From Leisingera daeponensis (GTDB taxonomy: Bacteria; Pseudomonadota; Alphaproteobacteria; Rhodobacterales; Rhodobacteraceae): a stretch of 64,000 bases of DNA. Made by a program: the position numbers and the translations under genes. This document shows positions 46,983 to 54,686 of this stretch, piece after piece; the stretch's first letter is position 1, and every line of letters begins with the position of its first letter. The notes beneath the pieces were generated by a model. The model ran no database searches. It saw only the letters and a list, made by a program, of their open reading frames with translations, and was not told the origin of the DNA. The stretch covers positions 62,001-126,000 of the forward strand of contig NZ_JAHVJA010000010.1 in the NCBI RefSeq assembly GCF_019801465.1, read 5' to 3'.

Positions 46983-47008
46983 AAAAAGCCCGGCAGGAAA
47001 CGCCGGGC
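46983..47008 (-). terminator. Rho-independent terminator of the YggT gene
   Basis: On the minus strand GCCCGGC and GCCGGGC pair around a seven-base loop and are followed directly by TTTTTAC. It starts 14 bases after the YggT stop codon and would separate it from recQ downstream. Confidence 0.82.
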
Positions 47009-47022
47009 CGGGGATTTTCAGA

Positions 47023-47310
47023 TCAATAGAACGCCGAGACGTTGTTCACCAGAATGATGCGCAGCGCGTAGACGCCGATCAGCACCGCCAGCGGCGCCAG
47101 GTCGATGCCCCCCATGCTGGGAAGGATGCGGCGCACCGGGGCGTAAAGCGGCTCCAAAATGCGGTTCAGGCCGTACCAGATCTGCCCCACCAGCTGCTGG
47201 TGCAGGTTCAGGACCTGGAAGTTGATCAGCCAGCTCATGATCACATGGGCAATGATGAAGAACCAGACCACGTCCAGGATCAGCATCAGGATTTGGAACA
47301 GCGAGACCAT
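47023..47310 (-). CDS. YggT family membrane protein
   Basis: A 95-residue protein with two membrane helices (about residues 4-28 and 70-92) joined by a loop containing the family motif NRILEPLYAPVRRILPSMGGIDLAP. YggT proteins are linked to osmotic/ionic tolerance and, in some bacteria, to cell division or thylakoid organisation. The ATG with a GGGAAAT site just upstream is the family start; the open frame runs 94 codons further upstream but lacks protein character. Confidence 0.9.
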   Translation of the reverse strand: MVSLFQILMLILDVVWFFIIAHVIMSWLINFQVLNLHQQLVGQIWYGLNRILEPLYAPVRRILPSMGGIDLAPLAVLIGVYALRIILVNNVSAFY

Positions 47311-47443
47311 CGGTATTTCCCTTTTTCGAACAGCCTCACAGGTAAGCAGACGCGGCGAAATGCGCAAGGCTTCCGCGAGGTTGCGGTTGACGCGCTGTAA
47401 ACGGGTGGCATCACGGGCACATGCAGCACAGGAGCGCGCGCCG

Positions 47444-47992
47444 ATGTACCCGATTGTCCGCCTGATCAAGGATACCGTTCTGGCCAGCCGGATGGAGCGG
47501 CTGCCGATCACCGGCATGCATGTGTCCAGCCACATCTGCTGGCCCTGGGACCTCGACATGTGGATGGAGCTGAACAACGGCCGCACCATGACGCTCTATG
47601 ATCTGGGGCGCACCATGCTGGCGCAGCGGGTGGGGCTGATCCGCTGCCTGCGCGAACGCCGCTGGGGGCTGACGGTGGCGGGGTCCTCGGTCCGCTACCG
47701 CCGCCGCATCCGCGGCTTTGAGAAGTTCGAGATGCGCAGCCGCACCGCCGGCTGGGACGACAAGTTCATCTATGTCGAGCAGTCGATGTGGAAAAAGAAC
47801 GGCGACTGCGCCAGCCATGTGATGCTGCGCACCGCGGTCACGGACAAAAGCGGCATCGTGCCGCCGCAAAAGGTGCTGGAGGCGCTGGGGCAGCACGCGG
47901 AAGCCTCTCCCGAACTGCCGGGCTGGATTCGGGACTGGTGCGCGGCGGATGCCGGCCGGCCCTGGCCGCCGATGCAGGACAGGCTTGCCTAG
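47444..47992 (+). CDS. Acyl-CoA thioesterase-like protein (hotdog fold, THEM6-like)
   Basis: A 182-residue protein similar to the single-hotdog group that includes eukaryotic THEM6. The segment SSHICWPWDLDMWMELNNGRTMTLYDLGR fits the first helix and strand, where the Asp/Asn of the hotdog active site lie. The middle is basic, and the C-terminal YVEQSMWKKNGDCASHVMLRTAVTDK fits the final strands. It probably hydrolyses acyl-CoA or an acyl-thioester; the substrate is unknown. An AGGAG site lies about a dozen bases before the ATG. The MFS gene follows after 50 bases. Confidence 0.75.
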   Translation: MYPIVRLIKDTVLASRMERLPITGMHVSSHICWPWDLDMWMELNNGRTMTLYDLGRTMLAQRVGLIRCLRERRWGLTVAGSSVRYRRRIRGFEKFEMRSRTAGWDDKFIYVEQSMWKKNGDCASHVMLRTAVTDKSGIVPPQKVLEALGQHAEASPELPGWIRDWCAADAGRPWPPMQDRLA

Positions 47993-48042
47993 GCCCCTGC
48001 CCGCCTGCCATACCTGAAGGCAACAATAACAAGAGGGCGGGC

Positions 48043-49407
48043 ATGCAGCAGGTATCCTTGCGCAAGCGCATCTGGGGGTGGTGGTTCTTCGATTGGGCCA
48101 GCCAGCCGTATCACACGCTGCTGGTCACCTTTGTCTTCAGCCCGTTCTTTGCCGCGGTGGCGGCAGAGCATTTCATGGACCTGGGGCTGGACGACGAGGC
48201 CGCCAAGGCGCAGGCCCAGACCGTGTGGTCGATGTGCCTGACGGTGACCGGCCTGATCATCGGTTTCGGCGCGCCGTTCATGGGGGCGCTGGCCGATATC
48301 TCCGGACGGCGGCGGCCCTGGATCATGATGTTCTCGCTGCTGTATGTGCTGGGCGCCTGCGGCCTGTGGTTCATGGACCCGGGCGGCAGCAACCTGTGGT
48401 GGATGCTGATCAGTTTCGGCGCCGGCTTCATCGGCGCGGAGTTCGCGCTGATCTTCGTCAATGCGCAACTGCCGTCGCTGGCCGGCAGGGAGGACGTCGG
48501 CGATGTCTCCGGCTCCGGCTTTGCCTTTGGCTATCTGGGCGGGGTGATTTCGCTGTTCATCATGCTCCTGTTGTTTGTCGAGCAGGCCAGCGGCAAGACC
48601 CTGATCGGCCTCAGCCCGCTGTTCGGGCTGGACGCGGAGGCGCGCGAGGGCACCCGCGCCGTCGGCCCCTTCACCGCGCTGTGGTTCGCCGTCTTCATGA
48701 TCCCCTATTTTCTGTGGATGCGCGAAGGCCGTGCCACCGGCCGGCGCGGCACGATCGGGCAGGCGGTGGCGCTGGTGGTGCAATCGGTGAAGAACCTGCG
48801 CAACCGGATCAGCCTCGCCAGCTACCTCGGCTCCTCGATGCTGTACCGCGACGCGCTGAACGGGCTTTACGGGTTTGGCGGAGTTTACGCCAAGCTGGTG
48901 CTGGGCTGGCAGATCACCCTGATCGGCGTGTTCGGCATCGTGGCGGCGCTGGCGGCCACCCTGTTCTGCTGGATCGGCGGCAAGGCGGACCGGAAATTCG
49001 GGCCGAAGGCGGTGATCATCGCCTCCATCTTGGTCCTCAGCTGTGTCTGCCTGACCATCGTCAGCATGTCGCGCGAGCAGATCTACGGCATCCCCCTGGC
49101 TGAGGGCTCAACACTGCCGGATGCGGTGTTCTTCGGCTGCGGCGTGCTGATCGGCGGTTTCGGCGGCATCCTACAATCGGCCAGCCGCAGCCTGATGGTG
49201 CGCCACACCGTCCCGCTGAAAGCGACCGAGAGCTTTGGCCTTTATGGCCTGTCGGGGCGCGCCACCGCTTTTCTGGCGCCGATGCTGATCGGCGTTGCCA
49301 CCACTGTTACCGGCAGCGCCCGGCTGGGGATCACCCCGGTCATCGCGCTGTTTCTGATCGGATTGGTACTGTTATTCTGGGTTCATGGAGAAGGAGATCA
49401 GAGTTGA
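48043..49407 (+). CDS. MFS transporter, UMF1/Atg22-like
   Basis: A 454-residue inner-membrane transporter with about 12 helices. The N-terminus (WGWWFFDWASQPYHTLLVTFVFSPFF) and the loop GALADISGRRRPWI match the Atg22/UMF1 subfamily, whose yeast member exports amino acids from the vacuole. The bacterial substrate is unknown. The start lies behind a GAGGGCGGGC stretch. Its stop overlaps the TTG start of mepA by four bases, an unusual coupling between a transporter and a murein endopeptidase. Confidence 0.88.
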   Translation: MQQVSLRKRIWGWWFFDWASQPYHTLLVTFVFSPFFAAVAAEHFMDLGLDDEAAKAQAQTVWSMCLTVTGLIIGFGAPFMGALADISGRRRPWIMMFSLLYVLGACGLWFMDPGGSNLWWMLISFGAGFIGAEFALIFVNAQLPSLAGREDVGDVSGSGFAFGYLGGVISLFIMLLLFVEQASGKTLIGLSPLFGLDAEAREGTRAVGPFTALWFAVFMIPYFLWMREGRATGRRGTIGQAVALVVQSVKNLRNRISLASYLGSSMLYRDALNGLYGFGGVYAKLVLGWQITLIGVFGIVAALAATLFCWIGGKADRKFGPKAVIIASILVLSCVCLTIVSMSREQIYGIPLAEGSTLPDAVFFGCGVLIGGFGGILQSASRSLMVRHTVPLKATESFGLYGLSGRATAFLAPMLIGVATTVTGSARLGITPVIALFLIGLVLLFWVHGEGDQS

Positions 49408-50273
49408 GACTGTTACTAGCCATCTGTCTGGCGGTGGCGGGATGGAGTGTTCCGGCAAGCGCGCAGACCCCCGCCAAGGCGCTGTTCGGCGCCAAGCCGA
49501 GCGCCTCGCAGCAGCGGCCCGCGCCGTTCGGATCCTACGCCAAGGGCTGCGTGGCCGGCGCCGCGCAGCTGCCAGAGACCGGTCCCACCTGGCAGGCGAT
49601 GCGGCTCAGCCGCAACCGCAACTGGGGCCATCCGGAAGCGATCGATTTCGTCAAGGACCTGAGCCGCGTCGCCGCCAGGCAGCGCGGCTGGAAGGGGCTC
49701 TATATCGGCGACATCAGCCAGCCGCGCGGCGGACCGATGCTGTCGGGCCACCGCAGCCATCAGATCGGCCTCGATATCGACATCTGGATGCGCCCGCCGG
49801 ACCGGCTGAACCTCAGCCGCAGCGCGCGCGAAAACATCTCCTCGATCTCGATGCGCCGGGCCAAAGGCGCCTATGTGAACAGCAGCTGGACGCGGGCGCA
49901 CCACGAGATTCTGAAGGCCGCGGCGCAGGACAGGCGGGTGGCACGGATCTTCGTGTTTCCCGGCGCCAAGGTGCAGATGTGCAACGACGAAAAGGGCGAC
50001 CGCCGCTGGCTGCGCAAGATCCGGCCCTGGTGGGGGCACCATTACCACTTCCATGTGCGGCTGAACTGCCCCCGCGGCGCCCGCGGCTGCGTTGATCAGG
50101 CGGCCCCGCCCAAAGGCGACGGATGCGCCGATGCGCAGCAGTGGGTGAGCAACATTCTGAACCCGCCGCCGCCGAAACCGGTTGACCCCAGCGCGCCCAA
50201 GCCTAAACCACGGCGGGACTACACCCTTTCGGACCTGCCCAAGCAATGCGCCGCCGTTCTGCAATCAAACTGA
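49404..50273 (+). CDS. mepA: Penicillin-insensitive murein endopeptidase MepA
   Basis: A periplasmic LAS-fold zinc peptidase that cuts D-Ala-mDAP cross-links in peptidoglycan. In 289 residues it has a signal peptide (cleaved after ASA), the metal motif GHRSHQIGLDIDIW and the catalytic GHHYHFHVRL, plus the cysteine pairs that stabilise the fold. It begins at TTG, with AAGGAG seven bases upstream, overlapping the MFS stop. Family members often end near residue 270; here a proline-rich tail extends it. The next gene starts inside its last 28 bases. Confidence 0.93.
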   Translation: MRLLLAICLAVAGWSVPASAQTPAKALFGAKPSASQQRPAPFGSYAKGCVAGAAQLPETGPTWQAMRLSRNRNWGHPEAIDFVKDLSRVAARQRGWKGLYIGDISQPRGGPMLSGHRSHQIGLDIDIWMRPPDRLNLSRSARENISSISMRRAKGAYVNSSWTRAHHEILKAAAQDRRVARIFVFPGAKVQMCNDEKGDRRWLRKIRPWWGHHYHFHVRLNCPRGARGCVDQAAPPKGDGCADAQQWVSNILNPPPPKPVDPSAPKPKPRRDYTLSDLPKQCAAVLQSN

Positions 50274-51157
50274 TCCTGGCTGTTGCCGCTGCCGCCGGCC
50301 TGGCGGCAGCAGGCTATGCCGCCAGCCGCCCGCTGGCGGAGGAGAGCAAGGCACAGTACCTGAGCAGCTACACCTGGACGTTGAAAAAGCCCTGGTTCGG
50401 CGGATTTTCGGCACTGAAGATCACCGATGGCGGCAGCGCCATGGTGGTGCTGAGCGACCGGTCAACGCTGGTGACGGCCCGGATCGCACGCCGCCAGGGC
50501 CGGATTTCGGGCATTACGGCGGCAAGCGCGCACCGCCTGCGCGCCTCCACCGGCAAGACCCTGCGCGGCTTTGCCGGCGACAGCGAGGGCCTGGCCATCG
50601 CGCCGGACGGCAGCCGCTACATCTCATTCGAGGGCGCGGCGCGGGTCGCCCGCTACCGCCGGCCCGAGGCCCCCGCCGAGGTGCTGCCGCGGCCCAAGGC
50701 GTTCCGGAAGCTGCCGCCCAACAAGTCGCTGGAAACCCTAGCCATCGACTCCCGCGGCCGGCTCTACACGCTGCCGGAGCGCGCCTTTGACAAAAACGGC
50801 CGGATCCCGGTCTGGCGCTGGAACGGGCGGCGCTGGTCGCGCCCCTTCAGCCTGCCGCCGCGCGGCGGCTTCCTGCCGGTGGATGCGGATTTCGGCCCCG
50901 ACGGGCGGTTCTACCTCTTGGAGCGCGACCTGACCCTTCTGGGCTTCCGCAGCCGCCTGCGCCGCTGGGACATCACCGCCGCCGGGCCGGTGAATGAAAC
51001 CACCCTGCTGCTAACCGGCCCCGGCACCCATGACAACCTCGAAGGGCTGTCGGTCTGGCTGGACGGAACCGGCCGGATGCGCGCAACCATGGTATCGGAC
51101 GACAACTTCCTGCCGGTGCAGCGCACCGAGTTGGTGGAATACGCCCTGCCCCGCTGA
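50246..51157 (+). CDS. Phytase-like esterase domain protein, exported
   Basis: A 303-residue protein of the esterase-like activity of phytase family (PF13449-like beta propeller). It begins with a twin-basic N-terminus and hydrophobic signal (residues 6-26). The blades carry repeated motifs of the type EGLAIAPDGSRYISFE, ETLAIDSRGRLYTLPE and DADFGPDGRFYLLERD, then DNLEGLSVWLDGTGRMRATMVSDDNF, typical of the family. The substrate is unknown. Its ATG overlaps the mepA 3' end by 28 bases, so it may be translated by reinitiation. It is followed by a diverged family A repeat. Confidence 0.85.
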   Translation: MRRRSAIKLILAVAAAAGLAAAGYAASRPLAEESKAQYLSSYTWTLKKPWFGGFSALKITDGGSAMVVLSDRSTLVTARIARRQGRISGITAASAHRLRASTGKTLRGFAGDSEGLAIAPDGSRYISFEGAARVARYRRPEAPAEVLPRPKAFRKLPPNKSLETLAIDSRGRLYTLPERAFDKNGRIPVWRWNGRRWSRPFSLPPRGGFLPVDADFGPDGRFYLLERDLTLLGFRSRLRRWDITAAGPVNETTLLLTGPGTHDNLEGLSVWLDGTGRMRATMVSDDNFLPVQRTELVEYALPR

Positions 51158-51160
51158 CAC

Positions 51161-51225
51161 GCGCGTCGCGCCCAACCGCAAGGGGTCCTTCGCAGAAGGC
51201 ACCCGGCGCGGGCGGGAGCCCTCCT
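51161..51225 (+). repeat. Modular intergenic repeat, family A, copy 6 (diverged)
   Basis: It keeps the GCGCCCAAC box and the closing GGCGGGAGCCCTCC box, but the first hairpin has shrunk to GCGCGTCGCG. The middle contains a small inverted repeat (CCTTCG/CAGAAGG). It lies between two genes on the same strand, phytase-like and queuosine transporter. Confidence 0.55.
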
Positions 51226-51339
51226 TGTCCCGGCCGTGGACGCGGAAACCTTGCAGGACAGGCCTGTGCGGTCTAAAGGGGCCGGTCTTTTGCCGCTGCG
51301 GAGCCCGCTTCGCGGCCCTGGAACAAACGGATCAAGCGC

Positions 51340-51975
51340 ATGACCCGCTCGCATATTCCCGGCATTCTTGCCATGGCCGCCGTGGTGGCGGCCTCCAACG
51401 TCCTTGTGCAATTCCTGTTCGGCGACTGGCTGACCTGGGGCGCCTTCACCTACCCTGTGGCCTTCCTGGTGACCGACGTGATGAACCGCGTCTACGGCGC
51501 CGCCGCCGCGCGCAAGGTGGTGGCGGCCGGGTTCATCACCGGGGTGATCTGCTCTCTGATCGGCACCCGGATCATGCTTGAAGGCGACGGCTTCACCTAC
51601 CCGGCGGTGACGCTGCGCATCGCGCTCGGCTCCGGCCTCGCCTTTCTGACGGCGCAGATGCTGGACGTCGCCGTCTTTTCTGCCTTGCGCGAAGGAAAGT
51701 GGTGGCGGGCGCCGCTGGCCTCCACCCTGATCGGCTCCTCGGTGGACACCGCGATCTTCTTCACCGTCGCCTTTTCCGTGTCGCTGGCCTGGATCGAACC
51801 GGCCAATGATGTGTCCTGGGCCGGCGACATGCTGCCGCTGATCGGACTGGGGCCGGTGGTGCCCTATTGGGTCTCGCTCGCGTTCGCCGATTGGCTGGTG
51901 AAATTGTCGCTGGCGCTGCTCGCGCTTGTGCCCTTCCGCATCATCGTGCGTTCGTTAACCAAAAAGGCCACATGA
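51340..51975 (+). CDS. Queuosine precursor transporter (YhhQ/VUT family)
   Basis: A 211-residue inner-membrane protein with about six helices that imports queuosine precursors such as preQ0/preQ1. The motif TYPVAFLVTDVMNRVYGAAAARKVV near residues 37-60 is the family signature, and SSVDTAIFFTVAFSV fits the later helix with a conserved Asp. A short basic C-terminus follows. There is no strong ribosome site before the ATG. The gene is followed after seven bases by a promoter-like TTGACA and the compact leader unit. Confidence 0.92.
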   Translation: MTRSHIPGILAMAAVVAASNVLVQFLFGDWLTWGAFTYPVAFLVTDVMNRVYGAAAARKVVAAGFITGVICSLIGTRIMLEGDGFTYPAVTLRIALGSGLAFLTAQMLDVAVFSALREGKWWRAPLASTLIGSSVDTAIFFTVAFSVSLAWIEPANDVSWAGDMLPLIGLGPVVPYWVSLAFADWLVKLSLALLALVPFRIIVRSLTKKAT

Positions 51976-51982
51976 TTTTGTT

Positions 51983-52011
51983 TTGACATTGGCCGAATCT
52001 GTGGCAGGCTG
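51983..52011 (+). promoter_or_regulatory. Possible promoter of the small transcription unit
   Basis: A perfect TTGACA at 51983-51988 is followed after 17 bases by AGGCTG, a weak -10. Alphaproteobacterial housekeeping promoters are often weak at -10. Transcription would start near 52018, just before the Shine-Dalgarno. Confidence 0.4.
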
Positions 52012-52032
52012 AACTTACACGAAACATCAGAA

Positions 52033-52160
52033 AGGAGGTGCCCATTGTCTAGAGAAGCTATGGAGAGCAGTGCCGGAACAGTTCAGAAGGAGTGCGGCCG
52101 AGGCAGCCCTTGGTACGTATAGATCACTGAATTGGTGCTGACCTAACCGGTGCACCTCCT
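52033..52160 (+). ncRNA. Structured leader or small RNA with self-complementary Shine-Dalgarno
   Basis: AGGAGGTGC at 52033-52041 is complementary over nine bases to GCACCTCCT at 52152-52160, with two more G-C pairs after a one-base bulge. The second element contains CACCTCCT, which is the anti-Shine-Dalgarno sequence of the 16S rRNA 3' end. Pairing would close the ribosome site of the small frame. A strong terminator follows at once. The unit is 230 bases with its own promoter-like and terminator elements, so it is probably an independent transcript. Confidence 0.55.
52045..52122 (+). CDS. Candidate 25-residue leader peptide or small protein
   Basis: A TTG-initiated frame of 25 codons with an ideal AAAGGAGGT ribosome site five bases upstream. 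It encodes a polar peptide starting MSREAMESS and ending GRGSPWYV, with one cysteine at position 17. An internal ATG (MESSAG) lies five codons in but lacks its own ribosome site. Codons such as AGA, ACA, GTT and GTA are unlike the GC-rich neighbours, so the RNA may be constrained for reasons other than protein. I know no family. Its presence as a real peptide is inferred only from the perfect ribosome site and isolated transcription unit. Confidence 0.45.
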   Translation: MSREAMESSAGTVQKECGRGSPWYV

Positions 52161-52167
52161 ATCATCT

Positions 52168-52208
52168 CGAAGGGCTGTTCCCCGCGTGTGGAACAGCCCT
52201 TTCGATTT
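52168..52208 (+). terminator. Strong terminator of the small transcription unit
   Basis: CGAAGGGCTGTTCC pairs with GGAACAGCCC-TTTCG (one extra T) around an eight-base loop and is followed by ATTTT. The stem is among the strongest in the window and would isolate the unit from arfB downstream. Confidence 0.85.
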
Positions 52209-52238
52209 TGGAAGACCCTGCCGCAAAACACCTAAGCC

Positions 52239-52658
52239 ATGATCCGCATAAACGACCAAATCGCCCTGCAGGACTGGGAAATGACCGAGAGCTTCATCCG
52301 CGCCTCGGGCCCCGGCGGGCAGAATGTGAACAAGGTGGCGACCGCGGTGGAGCTGCGGTTCGAGGCCGAGCGCTCGCCGGCGCTGGCGCCTGCGGTCAAA
52401 TCCCGGCTGAAACGGCTGGCCGGGCGGCGCTGGACCAAGGACGGCGCCATCATCCTGCAGTGCGACGAGACCCGCTCGCAGCAGCGGAACCGCGAAATCG
52501 TGCGCGAGCGGCTGGCGGAGCTGGTGCGCAAGGCGCTGGTGGCGCCCAAGCGGCGCATCGCCACCAAACCCACCCGCGGCTCGGTCAAGCGGCGGCTGGA
52601 GGCCAAGAAGCAGCGCGGCGAGCTGAAAGCGACGCGCGGTAAAATCGACCCGGATTGA
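52239..52658 (+). CDS. arfB: Alternative ribosome-rescue hydrolase ArfB
   Basis: A 139-residue peptidyl-tRNA hydrolase that frees ribosomes stalled on truncated mRNA without a stop codon. The GGQ motif (Gly26, Gly27, Gln28) sits in SGPGGQNVNKVATAVELRF, and the basic C-terminal tail (KRRIATKPTRGSVKRRLEAKKQRGELK), which reaches into the empty mRNA channel, is present. The length is normal for ArfB and too short for a full release factor. It lies immediately after the terminator of the small unit. Confidence 0.94.
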   Translation: MIRINDQIALQDWEMTESFIRASGPGGQNVNKVATAVELRFEAERSPALAPAVKSRLKRLAGRRWTKDGAIILQCDETRSQQRNREIVRERLAELVRKALVAPKRRIATKPTRGSVKRRLEAKKQRGELKATRGKIDPD

Positions 52659-52723
52659 AACCGCGGATTGCACAGCGCTTCCGCCCGGCCCATGCTGTTG
52701 CCAGACAGTTTGGGAGGAATATC

Positions 52724-53470
52724 ATGCGGCTGGACGGAAAAACCGCCATCGTGACCGGCGGCGCCTCGGGCTTTGGCGCAGGCATCGTGCGCAAGTTCCT
52801 GGCCGAAGGCGCCCGGGTGATGATTGCCGATATCAACGGGGCAGCCGCGGAAGCGATGGCGGCTGAGCATGGCGGCAACGCCATCGCGCAAATCGTGGAT
52901 GTTTCCGACGGCGGTTCGGTCACCGCGATGGCGGAGGCGGCGCTGGCGGCCTTCGGGCATCTCGACATTCTGGTCAACAATGCCGGCGTCACCCATCTGC
53001 CCGCGCCGCTGGAAGACATCTCCGAGGACGACTTCGACCGGGTGATGGGGGTCAACATGAAATCGGTCTACCTGACCGCCCGCGCCCTGGTGCCGCATAT
53101 GAAGGCCAACCAGCGGGGCGCAATCCTGAATGTTGCCTCCACCGCCGGGGTGTCGCCGCGCCCGAACCTCAACTGGTACAACGCCTCCAAGGGCTGGATG
53201 ATCACCGCTACCCGGACGATGGCGGTGGAGCTGGCGCCGCACGGGGTGCGGGTCAACGCAATCAACCCGGTGGCCGGGGAAACCCCGCTGCTCAAGTCCT
53301 TCATGGGAGAGGACACCCCGGAGATGCGCGCCAAGTTCCTGTCCACCATCCCGATCGGCCGGTTCTCGACGCCGGAGGACATGGGCAATGCGGCCTGCTT
53401 CCTGTGCTCGGACGAGGCGGCCATGGTGACAGGCGTCGCAATGGAAGTCGACGGCGGCCGCTGCATCTAG
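52724..53470 (+). CDS. SDR family oxidoreductase, glucose/ribitol-type
   Basis: A 248-residue classical short-chain dehydrogenase. The nucleotide-binding loop TGGASGFGAG is at residues 11-20, NNAG at about 85-88, and the catalytic triad is Ser139, Tyr152 and Lys156 in the stretch NVASTAGVSP to WYNASKG. The acidic residue after strand 2 (ADIN) favours NAD. The substrate is unknown. A GGGAGGAAT site precedes the ATG. It is followed by a family B repeat, then the P1 peptidase gene. Confidence 0.92.
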   Translation: MRLDGKTAIVTGGASGFGAGIVRKFLAEGARVMIADINGAAAEAMAAEHGGNAIAQIVDVSDGGSVTAMAEAALAAFGHLDILVNNAGVTHLPAPLEDISEDDFDRVMGVNMKSVYLTARALVPHMKANQRGAILNVASTAGVSPRPNLNWYNASKGWMITATRTMAVELAPHGVRVNAINPVAGETPLLKSFMGEDTPEMRAKFLSTIPIGRFSTPEDMGNAACFLCSDEAAMVTGVAMEVDGGRCI

Positions 53471-53479
53471 CCCTCCCTC

Positions 53480-53530
53480 TTTCATCTTTCCGGAAAATAC
53501 TCCCGCCGGAGGCAGCGCGCGCCAGCGCGC
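53480..53530 (+). repeat. Intergenic repeat, family B, copy 2
   Basis: Reads TTTCATCTTTCCGGAAAATA followed by CTCCCGCCGGAGG and a GCGCGC palindrome (GCGCGCGCCAGCGCGC). It is the closest match to the copy at 351-410. It lies between two genes on the same strand, SDR and P1 peptidase. Confidence 0.6.
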
Positions 53531-53555
53531 TTCAGTCAAAAAAGGACCGCGCAAC

Positions 53556-54578
53556 ATGCTCCCCGGGCCCAGAAACCTGATCACCGACGTGCCCGGCATC
53601 CTTGTCGGCAACGCCCAGGACGCCACGTTAAAATCGGGCACCACCGTGCTGACATCGGACAGTTCCTTCACTGCCTCGGTGCATGTGATGGGCGGCGCGC
53701 CGGGCACGCGCGAGACGGATCTGCTGGCGCCCGACAAATCGGTGGCCAAGATCGACGCGCTGGTGCTGTCGGGCGGCTCCGCCTTCGGTCTCGATGCCTG
53801 CTCCGGGGTGATGGACGCGCTGCACGAGGCCGGCCGCGGCTATCCGGTCGGGCCGGCGCGGGTGCCGCTGGTGCCGGGGGCCATTCTCTTTGACCTGCTG
53901 AACGGCGGCGCTAAGGCGTGGCGGGAAAACCCCTACCGCGCCCTGGGCCGTGCCGCTTTCGAAGCCGCGGCACCGGACTTCGCTCTCGGCACTGCCGGCG
54001 CAGGCACCGGCGCATTGACCGCGATGCTCAAGGGCGGTCTCGGCTCGGCCTCGCTGGTGCTGGAGGGCGGTGCCACCGTCGGCGCCCTGGTGGCCGCCAA
54101 CCCGCTGGGCGCCGCCACCACACCGGGCGAGCGGCATTTCTGGGCTGCCCCTTATGAAATCGGCGAGGAATTCGGCGGCGCCGGCCCCGACCCGGACGCC
54201 GGGCTGGGCCGCGTTCTGGAGAGCCGCAAGACGGCTGCGCTCCAGAAACTGGCCGGCTCGCCGCTGCCGCCGGAGCGCGCCAACACCACCATTGCCATCG
54301 TCGCCACAGACGCCGCGCTGACCAAGGCGCAGTGCCAGCGCCTGGCCACTGCCGCCCACGACGGCATCGGCCGCGCCATCGTGCCCGCGCATTCTCCGGG
54401 CGACGGCGATCTGGTGTTTGCCGCCAGCACCGGGGCGCGAGCGCTGGACGCGCCAGACGCAGACCTTGGAACGCTCTGCCATGCCGCTGCGTTGTGCCTT
54501 AGCAGAGCCATCGCACGGGCCGTCTATCTTGCCCGCCCGGAGCCCGGAGACCTGCTGCCCTGCTGGGCCGCGTCCTGA
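53556..54578 (+). CDS. P1 family (DmpA/S58) self-processing peptidase
   Basis: A 340-residue protein of the DmpA aminopeptidase fold, made as a precursor that cuts itself into two chains. The first half carries GNAQDATLKSGTTVLTSD and the GGSAFGLDACSGV region; the proposed cleavage site and nucleophile lie in the ERANTTIAIVATDAALTK segment, where the nucleophile is Thr rather than the Ser of DmpA. The reaction is probably aminopeptidase or amide hydrolysis, with substrate unknown. The ATG lies after a short GGA site; the preceding repeat is not translated. Confidence 0.88.
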   Translation: MLPGPRNLITDVPGILVGNAQDATLKSGTTVLTSDSSFTASVHVMGGAPGTRETDLLAPDKSVAKIDALVLSGGSAFGLDACSGVMDALHEAGRGYPVGPARVPLVPGAILFDLLNGGAKAWRENPYRALGRAAFEAAAPDFALGTAGAGTGALTAMLKGGLGSASLVLEGGATVGALVAANPLGAATTPGERHFWAAPYEIGEEFGGAGPDPDAGLGRVLESRKTAALQKLAGSPLPPERANTTIAIVATDAALTKAQCQRLATAAHDGIGRAIVPAHSPGDGDLVFAASTGARALDAPDADLGTLCHAAALCLSRAIARAVYLARPEPGDLLPCWAAS

Positions 54579-54686
54579 AAACTGCGGTCTCCTGCAGGGG
54601 CTTTGATGCGCGTCAAACTGCCGGTTGACACCGCAGGATATTGGATCATGAGTCACACCTGCCAACTCAGAACTGGAGCAAGCAAT

